Source: an uncultured Bacteroidota bacterium (GTDB lineage: Bacteria > Bacteroidota > Bacteroidia > NS11-12g > UBA955). Taken from it: 10,737 nt of DNA. Shown here in pieces: positions 4,495 to 10,737 of the stretch. The stretch's first letter is position 1, and every line of letters starts with the position of its first letter. Under the pieces are notes generated by a model. The model saw nothing but the letters and a program-made list of their open reading frames with translations, ran no database searches and was not told the DNA's origin. The DNA is taken from assembly GCA_903953615.1 (NCBI GenBank), contig CAJBKH010000386.1:1-10737 (forward strand), read 5' to 3'. The position numbers were made by a program, and so were the translations under genes.

Positions 4495-6201
4495 ATGTTT
4501 AAAAGTCAAACAATGCGCTATTTTTTAACGTTTATTTCCTTTTTTTTCATTCTTTCTGTTGTTGCTCAAACAGAGAAAGAAGCAACCGATAATTTTAAAA
4601 AGGACATTCAATACCTATCTTCTGATGCAATGGAAGGCCGTTTAACTGGCTCGAGTGGTGAGTTGCGCTCTTCACTATATATTGCCGATGAATTTAGAAT
4701 GAACAACCTTTTGCCATATGGTGACTCAGGGTCATTCATGCAAAAATTTCAAATTGTTAAGATCCGTTTGTCTCAATGCAAAAAGCAAATCATTTGGTCG
4801 GATGCCAAACAGAAAATTGATGTTCTTGAACCTTTCGTAGGGTTTTATCCTTTGTCTTGGAGTTGCAACCACGATACCATCGATACCGAGGTTTTTCAAG
4901 CAGGATACGGTATCAAAGCACCTGAACTTAACCACAACGATTATCTTGATTCTGTAAAATGCAAAGGGAAAATATTCGTTATTCAATTGGGCCATCCTGA
5001 TTTAACTAACCCACATTCTAAATTCGAACCATACAATGGCATTGCCTATAAAGTTGATCAAGCCATTCGAATGGGCGCAAGGGGAATCGTCTTCTGTAAA
5101 AATGATAGTATTACCAAAGCGCCTTCTGGTCAGATCGACCGCTTAATAAAGGCTACCAATATTCCTGTAATTTATACGACCTCAAAAGCTGAATCACTTG
5201 TGAAAGCAACAAGTATTCGCTTGCAGGTTGACATCGCACAGCTGAATGCAGATGCCCACAATGTGATAGGGATGATTGATAACCATAAAAAAAACACCAT
5301 CATTATTGGTGCTCACCAAGACCATTTAGGGTACAATGAATTTGGTGGCAGTCGCTCGAAAGCAGAAGGTCAAATTCACAATGGTGCCGACGACAATGCA
5401 AGTGGTGTTGCCATGATGTTGCAATTGATGCGCAAAATCAAAAAGACCAAGAAATTCAAAAAGAACAATTATATATTTATGGCCTTTAGTGGCGAAGAGC
5501 AAGGCTTGTTAGGGTCAAATTATTTCACTAAACACCCAACCATTGATCTGAAACAAGTAAAGTACATGCTCAATTTTGATATGTTGGGTCGACTTGACTC
5601 AACTAAAAAAACACTCACCATTTTTGGCGTTGGAACTTCACCAGTTTGGAAAGAAAAAGTCATCAACAAATTAAAAACAGATACCACACAGTTGATTGTT
5701 AAAACGACTGAAAGTGGCACTGGTAGTAGCGACCATACGAGTTTTTATTTACAGGGAATACCAGCCTTGCATTATTTTACTGGGCAGCACAAAGATTACC
5801 ACATGCCGAGCGATGATGAAAATTTAATTAATTACCATGGTATGTATTTGAGTTACCAAATCGTTTTGCAAAACATCAAATTAGTAAACAAAGTAAAAGT
5901 ATTCCCATTCACCGCCACCAAAAACGAAGAGTCAACCCGCATGAGTTTTAAGGTGACCTTAGGTGTTATGTTGGATTATGCATACGATGGTATTGGCGCC
6001 AAAATTGACGGCTTAAGTGAAGGTCGACCAGCAGAGAAGGCAGGTATTAAAGCTGGCGATATTATCATCAAATTGGGCAATTATCCAATCAGCAGTTTGC
6101 AAGAATATAGCAAGGCTTTAGGTAATTTTAACAAAGGCGATACGGTGCCAGTAATTGTTAAAAGAGGAAAAGAAGAAATAACTTTAAACATCACATTTTA
6201 G
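4495..6201 (+). CDS. Exported M28-family metallopeptidase with PA-like insert and C-terminal PDZ domain
   Basis: Counting from the ATG at 4495 (568 residues), a signal peptide spans about 1-25 (FFFILSVVAQ). A protease-associated-like region (about 120-235, with MGARGIVF) precedes and interrupts the catalytic domain. All five M28 zinc ligands and both catalytic acids are visible: His274 and Asp276 in GAHQDHLGY, Asp299 in GADDNASG, catalytic Glu334 and ligand Glu335 in FSGEEQG, Asp362 in NFDMLGRLD, and His436 in DYHMPSDD. A PDZ domain follows (about 487-566, with GRPAEKAGIKAGDIIIKLG). The family removes N-terminal residues or cleaves peptides using two zinc ions, here presumably in the periplasm or at the surface; the PDZ may bind substrate C-termini. 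The start could instead be ATG 4513, which gives a cleaner signal peptide. metF follows after 7 bp. Very sure of family, not of substrate. Confidence 0.95.
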   Translation: MFKSQTMRYFLTFISFFFILSVVAQTEKEATDNFKKDIQYLSSDAMEGRLTGSSGELRSSLYIADEFRMNNLLPYGDSGSFMQKFQIVKIRLSQCKKQIIWSDAKQKIDVLEPFVGFYPLSWSCNHDTIDTEVFQAGYGIKAPELNHNDYLDSVKCKGKIFVIQLGHPDLTNPHSKFEPYNGIAYKVDQAIRMGARGIVFCKNDSITKAPSGQIDRLIKATNIPVIYTTSKAESLVKATSIRLQVDIAQLNADAHNVIGMIDNHKKNTIIIGAHQDHLGYNEFGGSRSKAEGQIHNGADDNASGVAMMLQLMRKIKKTKKFKKNNYIFMAFSGEEQGLLGSNYFTKHPTIDLKQVKYMLNFDMLGRLDSTKKTLTIFGVGTSPVWKEKVINKLKTDTTQLIVKTTESGTGSSDHTSFYLQGIPALHYFTGQHKDYHMPSDDENLINYHGMYLSYQIVLQNIKLVNKVKVFPFTATKNEESTRMSFKVTLGVMLDYAYDGIGAKIDGLSEGRPAEKAGIKAGDIIIKLGNYPISSLQEYSKALGNFNKGDTVPVIVKRGKEEITLNITF

Positions 6202-6208
6202 ATTAAGC

Positions 6209-7162
6209 ATGAAGATAGTAGACCATATAGCGAAAGCGAGTAATACCCTTTTCTCATTTGAGATATTACCCCCTTTAAAAGGTGACAGCATTGATATTAT
6301 TTACAAAGGCATCGATCCATTGATGGAATTTAAGCCCTCTTTTATTGATGTAACTTATCACAGAGAAGAGTTTGTAATGAAGAAAAGAAATGATGGTTTG
6401 TTTGCGCGTGTTGCCACTAAAAAAAGACCTGGAACTGTGGCTATTTGTGCAGCGGTAATGCACAAATACAACATTGACGCAGTCCCTCATATTATCTGCG
6501 GTGGTTTTACAAAAGAAGATACTGAAAATGCTTTGATTGATTTGAATTTTTTGGGCATAGATAATGTTTTAGCATTGAGAGGCGATAATCAAAAGAATGA
6601 AACCTTGTTTACCCAGGAAACAGGTGGTAATGCCAATTCATTGGAGTTGATTCATCAAATAAAAAACATGAACAGTGGTATTTACATGGACGAGGAGTTG
6701 AGCAATGCCAACATCACTGGTTTTTGTGTTGGAGCGGCTTGTTATCCTGAAAAGCACCACGATGCACCTAATTTGAATGCGGACTTAAAATTCCTTAAAC
6801 GCAAGGTTGATATTGGTGCTGAATTTTTAGTAACCCAAATGTTTTTCGATAACAAAAAGTATTTTGAATTCATTGAGAAATGCAAAGAATCAGGCATTAA
6901 TGTTCCGATTATTCCGGGTATTAAACCATTGGCCAATAAAAAGCAATTGAGTATTTTGCCAAAGTTGTTTAATATCGATATTCCTTTCGAATTGAGCGAA
7001 GAAATGGAAAAGGCCAAAACACCCGAGGCCGAGCGCCAAGTGGGTATCGAATGGGCCATCGCGCAGTGCAAAGAATTAATTGCGGCCAAAGCGCCAGTGC
7101 TTCATTTTTACACCATGGGAAAAAGTGAATCAACCAAAAAAATTGGTGAACAAATATTTTAA
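6209..7162 (+). CDS. metF: 5,10-methylenetetrahydrofolate reductase
   Basis: This FAD-dependent cytosolic enzyme reduces 5,10-methylene-THF to 5-methyl-THF, the methyl donor for methionine synthesis. The 317-residue product shows the (beta/alpha)8 family landmarks: FSFEILPP (15-22) with the catalytic Glu18 (equivalent to Glu28 in E. coli), FIDVTYHREE (45-54), PHIICGG (93-99), LALRGD (121-126) with the Asp that contacts folate/FAD, GAACYPEKH (175-183), and TQMFFD (209-214). It is slightly longer than E. coli MetF (296) and lacks the regulatory domain of eukaryotic MTHFR. It starts 7 bp after the M28 stop and is followed 11 bp later by rsgA, so it is probably co-transcribed. No S-box or other riboswitch can sit in the 7-bp gap, so local methionine control from directly upstream is not evident. 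Confidence 0.97.
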   Translation: MKIVDHIAKASNTLFSFEILPPLKGDSIDIIYKGIDPLMEFKPSFIDVTYHREEFVMKKRNDGLFARVATKKRPGTVAICAAVMHKYNIDAVPHIICGGFTKEDTENALIDLNFLGIDNVLALRGDNQKNETLFTQETGGNANSLELIHQIKNMNSGIYMDEELSNANITGFCVGAACYPEKHHDAPNLNADLKFLKRKVDIGAEFLVTQMFFDNKKYFEFIEKCKESGINVPIIPGIKPLANKKQLSILPKLFNIDIPFELSEEMEKAKTPEAERQVGIEWAIAQCKELIAAKAPVLHFYTMGKSESTKKIGEQIF

Positions 7163-7173
7163 TTGAATAGAGT

Positions 7174-8106
7174 GTGCTAGGCATTGTCATAAAATCTACT
7201 GGTAGCTGGTACAAATTAAAGCTCGAAGATGGTAGCGGTCTAGACGCCCGTGCCAAGGGCAAGATACGTTTAAAGGATATTAAGACAACCAATCCGATTG
7301 CTGTTGGAGATACGGTTGACTATGAGTTAGAATCCGGGGGTGATGTCGTTTATGGTGTGATAAAGTCAATTGAAAAGCGCAACAATTACATCATTCGAAA
7401 AAGTAATAAACTTAGTAAACAGGGGCAAATAATTGCTGCCAATTTAGATTTGGCCCTTTTAGTTGTAACGCTCTCTTCTCCTAAAACTTCCTTGGGTTTT
7501 ATCGATCGTTTTTTGGTCATGGCAGGCGCTTACCACATTCCTGTAACCCTTGTGTTCAATAAGGTTGATACCTACACTAAAGAAGAAACAAATTACTATA
7601 ATAACCTAAAGGAATTATACGAAAGTTTAGGTTATCCAACAGTACTCACATCGATATACGACAAGGCCTACGAACCATTACAGCAATTGGCTAGCATTAT
7701 TGAAGGTAAAAGGGTGTTGATTTCCGGTCATTCTGGTGTAGGTAAGTCGAGTTTATTAAATGCCATGTTGCCTGCCGCAGCCCAAAGGGTTAATTCAGTA
7801 AGTGTGATGCATCAAAAGGGCAAGCACACTACCACATTTGCCGAAATGTTTTATCTCAACGACCAAACAGCAATTATTGATACGCCTGGTATCCGCGACT
7901 TTGGTATCATTGATATTGCTGAGACCGAAATCGGACATTATTTTCCCGAAATTAGGCATTTCATGAAACAGTGTAAATTCAATGATTGTAAACATTTGAA
8001 TGAACCAGAATGTGCAGTGATAAATGCCTATGAAACAGGCGAAATAGCTGCCTCAAGATACTACAATTACTTAAGTATACTTGAGAACAAAGATATTTTT
8101 GATTAA
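7174..8106 (+). CDS. rsgA: Ribosome small-subunit biogenesis GTPase RsgA
   Basis: RsgA is a circularly permuted GTPase that checks late 30S maturation on the ribosome. The 310-residue product has an N-terminal OB fold (1-70, starting GIVIKSTGSWY), then the permuted GTPase motifs in family order: G4 NKVD (129-132), G1 GHSGVGKSS (185-193), the G2 region GKHTT (216-220), and G3 DTPGIRDFG (236-244). A C-terminal zinc site is formed by Cys267, Cys272, His274 and Cys280. The start must be the GTG at 7174, because an in-frame TAG at 7168 closes the frame and the conserved OB-fold begins two codons later. It is the last gene of the M28-metF-rsgA run. A T8 tract follows the stop within about 10 bp, but without a clear hairpin before it. 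Confidence 0.97.
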   Translation: MLGIVIKSTGSWYKLKLEDGSGLDARAKGKIRLKDIKTTNPIAVGDTVDYELESGGDVVYGVIKSIEKRNNYIIRKSNKLSKQGQIIAANLDLALLVVTLSSPKTSLGFIDRFLVMAGAYHIPVTLVFNKVDTYTKEETNYYNNLKELYESLGYPTVLTSIYDKAYEPLQQLASIIEGKRVLISGHSGVGKSSLLNAMLPAAAQRVNSVSVMHQKGKHTTTFAEMFYLNDQTAIIDTPGIRDFGIIDIAETEIGHYFPEIRHFMKQCKFNDCKHLNEPECAVINAYETGEIAASRYYNYLSILENKDIFD

Positions 8107-8213
8107 GCCTTTTTTTTCTACCAATAAGGGTAAAATATTTTTGAAATACACGAAAAAAGTGTTAAAATTGCATTAAAATAGTATAAATTTATAAAATAAA
8201 TTCAATTGTTACA

Positions 8214-10301
8214 ATGAAAAAATTATTAACCCTAGCCTTCGTTGGCTTAATTTGTTTATCGACCAATGCGCAGTGTTTATCCGACCAGTACAATCTGGAA
8301 CTAATGAAAAAGGATTCAAATGTATACAAAATGTACACTGAATTCTATGCTAATTTGGCAAGTATGCCCGCCAATAGCACCACCAAACGAGCAGGTAAAA
8401 TTATCATCCCTGTTGTGTTTCACGTTATCCATACCAATGGTCCTGAGAATATCTCAAGAGATCAAATTGTAGATCAAATCAGAATTTTAAACGAAGATTT
8501 TAGTTATACGAACGCAAACAAAGCCAATATCAGAAACATTTTCAAAGGTGTTGCCGCAGACTTAGATATTGAGTTTCGTTTAGCGACTATCGATCCAAAC
8601 GGTAATTGTACAGATGGTGTTAACCGTGTCTATAACTCAGGTCACATCAATGCCTACAACAATCCTAAATCTATTCCATTAGCCAGATGGCCAAACGACA
8701 TGTACCTAAATGTTTGGGTAGTAAGCAATATCAATTCTGCGGGAGCGCCTGGTACTATCTTAGGTTTTGCTCAATTCCCAAGTTCGTCTGCAGGTACTTC
8801 ATTCAATAGCACAGATGGTATTGTTATGAGATCCGACTACGTTGGTTCAATTGGCACAAGCAATTTGTCAACTGCTGGTAGAACACTAACCCACGAGGTT
8901 GGCCACTACCTAGGTTTATTGCACCCTTTCACAGATAGTTGCACCGATCCTGGTGACTATTGCGATGATACCCCGCCAGTTGCAGGTACTTTCACCAATG
9001 CGAATTGTAATCCAAATACAAACTCTTGTCACAATGATACCAACCCAGATTTGCCAGATCAGTTTGAAAACTACATGGATTACTCAAACGGTTCTTGCCA
9101 AGCGATGTTCACCCTTGATCAACAAAAAATAGTTGATGCAACTTTCCTCACTTATGCTTTCCGTGCCAACCTAACCTCTCCGGCCAACTTAAAAGCCACT
9201 GGTACAGATGTACCTGCGGGTCCTCCAATTGCTGGTTTTACCGCTTCTACACGTAGAGTATGTACATACAAAAATGTAACCTTTACAGATATTTCTTGTC
9301 AAACACCTGGTACCTCTAGGACTTGGACATTTGAAGGCGCCAATAATACAACGTCTACGAGTGCAAATCCTTCTGTCGCCTATACCAAGCCAGGTTTATA
9401 TCCTGTAACCTTAACAGTTACGAATGCCAACGGTACTAGCACAAAAACAGAAACCAACTTTATTGAAGTTGTAAGAAGTTCAGCGATTGATAAAGGTTAT
9501 TTAGCACAAGGTTTCGAAAATCAAAACTTTGAAGGTGATGAAGGTTGGAAAGTATTAAAAGACAATGGAAGCAATGAGTATTTTGCTTTAACCAATAAAG
9601 CTGCTTTTGATGGTTCAAACTCATTGTTAGCTGATATTAAATTCTACACAAGATCAGGTAAGTTGTTCCGTTTAATGTCTCCAGCAGTAGATTTAAGACC
9701 ATTGACTGGCCAAAGTCCTAAGTTGTCTTTCATGTCTGCGTATGCTAAACCAAACGCTAACTCAATTGATATTTTAAGAGTATGGAGTTCTAAAGATTGC
9801 GGTAATACTTGGATTCAACGTTATGAGAAAAGAGGTGCTGATATTTATTCAGTTCCAAACGGTGCTCAAAACTTTGTGCCAGAAAATAAATCACAATGGA
9901 GACAACATTCAGTGTCATTAAATTTCGCTCAAAACGATTCTAATATAATGTTCATCATTGAAGTGCAAAGCGGTGCTGGTGGACCATTGTACATCGATAA
10001 CATCAACATCAGTCAATTCAATACCAATGTTAACAATGTTAGCATCAACAGAAACATGACTGTATTCCCAATTCCAGCAAAAAGCGAAATTAACCTAGGT
10101 TTTGAATCTTTCCAAGCTGGTGTTGGTCAAATTGAAATCACCAATGCCTTAGGTCAATCAGTATATAGCCAAACTTCTGATATTAAAGAAGGCGAACAAG
10201 TATTAAACATTAATCTTAACGATCAATTTAAATCTGGTATTTACTTCGCCTCTGTAAAAGTCGGCAACCAAGTAATCATCAGTAAATTTATTGTAGAGTA
10301 A
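8214..10301 (+). CDS. Secreted M43-family metalloprotease with PKD domain and T9SS type A sorting domain
   Basis: The 695-residue product begins with a signal peptide (1-20, ending TNAQ). The M43 (cytophagalysin/pappalysin) domain spans about 60-320. It contains the extended zinc motif HEVGHYLGLLH (His227, Glu228, His231, His237), a Cys/Asp-rich DSCTDPGDYCDDTPP segment typical of the family, and the Met-turn at Met288 in NYMDYS. A PKD domain (about 337-419, with PIAGFTAS and PGLYPVTLTV) follows, then a beta-sandwich region (about 426-607, with QGFEN and LYIDNINIS) like the 'choice-of-anchor' or MAM-like modules of such proteins. The last 80 residues (from VFPIPAKSEINL) are a T9SS type A sorting domain, so the enzyme should cross the outer membrane through PorSS/T9SS and be released or surface-anchored. 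It likely digests extracellular protein. It stands alone after a 107-bp AT-rich gap. No component of the secretion machine is in this window. Confidence 0.96.
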   Translation: MKKLLTLAFVGLICLSTNAQCLSDQYNLELMKKDSNVYKMYTEFYANLASMPANSTTKRAGKIIIPVVFHVIHTNGPENISRDQIVDQIRILNEDFSYTNANKANIRNIFKGVAADLDIEFRLATIDPNGNCTDGVNRVYNSGHINAYNNPKSIPLARWPNDMYLNVWVVSNINSAGAPGTILGFAQFPSSSAGTSFNSTDGIVMRSDYVGSIGTSNLSTAGRTLTHEVGHYLGLLHPFTDSCTDPGDYCDDTPPVAGTFTNANCNPNTNSCHNDTNPDLPDQFENYMDYSNGSCQAMFTLDQQKIVDATFLTYAFRANLTSPANLKATGTDVPAGPPIAGFTASTRRVCTYKNVTFTDISCQTPGTSRTWTFEGANNTTSTSANPSVAYTKPGLYPVTLTVTNANGTSTKTETNFIEVVRSSAIDKGYLAQGFENQNFEGDEGWKVLKDNGSNEYFALTNKAAFDGSNSLLADIKFYTRSGKLFRLMSPAVDLRPLTGQSPKLSFMSAYAKPNANSIDILRVWSSKDCGNTWIQRYEKRGADIYSVPNGAQNFVPENKSQWRQHSVSLNFAQNDSNIMFIIEVQSGAGGPLYIDNINISQFNTNVNNVSINRNMTVFPIPAKSEINLGFESFQAGVGQIEITNALGQSVYSQTSDIKEGEQVLNINLNDQFKSGIYFASVKVGNQVIISKFIVE

Positions 10302-10322
10302 ATCACATTTACATAATTGCAA

Positions 10323-10737
10323 TTGAAAAAAATAGTTATATATCTCGTATGTATAACTATTTTTTTGCAGTTAGGTTTCCAAGCGTTGCTTATTGTAACA
10401 CAGCTTGTACAGCACAAAATTCAAATAAGCGATAGAATTCATTCAGGCCAATTTGTTAGCCAGTTACTTGCCTTTTCTGAAAATGAAATCAGGCATGTAA
10501 AATGGATAGATGCCCATGAATTCGAATTGCAAAATGAAAAGTATGATGTTGTGAAGAAACAGTCCTCTAAGAATGGTGTCATCTATTTTTGTATCAATGA
10601 TAAGATTGAGAAAAAATTAAGTGCAGACCTTGCACAAGCCGCTCAAAAAACAAAATCGCAGCAGACCAATGCCAAACAAGTTTTACTTTTTTGCTTACCA
10701 CTGCCTATTATTAATACAATCGAAGAATGCCATATAA
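10323..10737 (+). CDS. Partial unknown membrane-anchored protein (continues past the window)
   Basis: The frame is open from TTG 10323 to the window end (138 codons). An N-terminal Lys-Lys and one hydrophobic segment (KKIVIYLVCITIFLQLGFQA) look like a signal anchor or uncleaved signal. The following part is soluble and mixed: WIDAHEFELQNEKYDVV, then YFCINDKIEKKL. A polar Gln/Lys stretch and a second hydrophobic patch (VLLFCLPLPII) come near the edge. The layout 'HEFE...YDVV...CINDKxE' reminds me of small uncharacterised Bacteroidota proteins, some near metal-related TonB receptors, but I cannot name the family. An in-frame stop at 10314 limits the start to TTG 10317 or 10323; 10323 gives the better N-terminus. 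Its first codons form the left arm of a 15-bp inverted repeat. The gene is probably real; its function is unknown. Confidence 0.7.
   Translation, partial: MKKIVIYLVCITIFLQLGFQALLIVTQLVQHKIQISDRIHSGQFVSQLLAFSENEIRHVKWIDAHEFELQNEKYDVVKKQSSKNGVIYFCINDKIEKKLSADLAQAAQKTKSQQTNAKQVLLFCLPLPIINTIEECHI
10326..10366. terminator. 15-bp inverted repeat, probable terminator of the M43 gene
   Basis: A7-TAGTTATA (10326-10340) pairs perfectly with TATAACTA-T7 (10352-10366) around an 11-nt loop. It lies 24 bp after the M43 stop and ends in a T7 run, as an intrinsic terminator would, though the stem is almost all A-T. It overlaps codons 2-15 of the following open frame, so it may also influence that gene. Confidence 0.55.

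Noticed and set aside
6742..7292. Long minus-strand open frames over metF and the start of rsgA
   Set aside because: They lie opposite clear metF and rsgA motifs and have no domain or promoter of their own.
8182..8193. Perfect palindrome TATAAATTTATA upstream of the M43 gene
   Set aside because: Pure A/T in an A/T-rich gap is expected by chance; a -7 reading (TAAATTTA) has one mismatch and no -33 element at proper spacing.

Overview
The window reads as a chromosomal stretch from a low-GC member of the Bacteroidota. Four things support this: a metalloprotease ending in a type IX secretion (T9SS) sorting domain; promoter-like elements matching the Bacteroidota -7 consensus TAnnTTTG; no Shine-Dalgarno sequences ahead of the start codons; and families typical of that phylum, such as the DUF6787-like membrane protein, Mrp without CxxC, and multidomain M43 and M28 peptidases. 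I cannot place it below phylum from this sequence alone.

Layout. (1) 89-673: an exported DUF1287-family protein. (2) 674-1356: 683 bp without a confident gene. It holds a possible decayed minus-strand reading frame, two head-to-head copies of a composite hairpin unit (845-937 and 1081-1171), and an 11-bp-stem palindrome at 1196-1221. (3) 1357-1923: thymidine kinase. It runs into a convergent minus-strand cluster of a DUF6787-like membrane protein (3516-3220), the Fe-S carrier ATPase Mrp (3223-2168) and a small NifU/Nfu-type Fe-S protein (2163-1927), transcribed in that order. (4) 3673-4398: a LOG-family protein divergent from that cluster, with a -7-like element for each direction in the shared upstream region. 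(5) 4495-8106: a tight same-strand run of an exported M28 peptidase with PDZ domain, methylenetetrahydrofolate reductase (metF) and the ribosome-assembly GTPase rsgA, with gaps of 7 and 11 bp, so probably one transcript. (6) 8214-10301: a large secreted M43 protease with PKD domain, beta-sandwich region and T9SS tail. (7) 10323 to the window end: the start of an unrecognised membrane-anchored protein that begins at TTG, inside a 15-bp-stem inverted repeat.

Most genes are housekeeping (nucleotide salvage, Fe-S assembly, one-carbon metabolism, 30S maturation) or secreted hydrolases. I see no defence, conjugation, phage or CRISPR system. The most interesting object is the intergenic hairpin pair. 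The two units have the same length, linkers and loops in their two main hairpins, and their stems differ by five base-pair changes that are all compensated on the opposite arm. The folded structure has therefore been kept while the sequence drifted, as in REP/BIME-type elements or a structured RNA. No transposase lies in the window.
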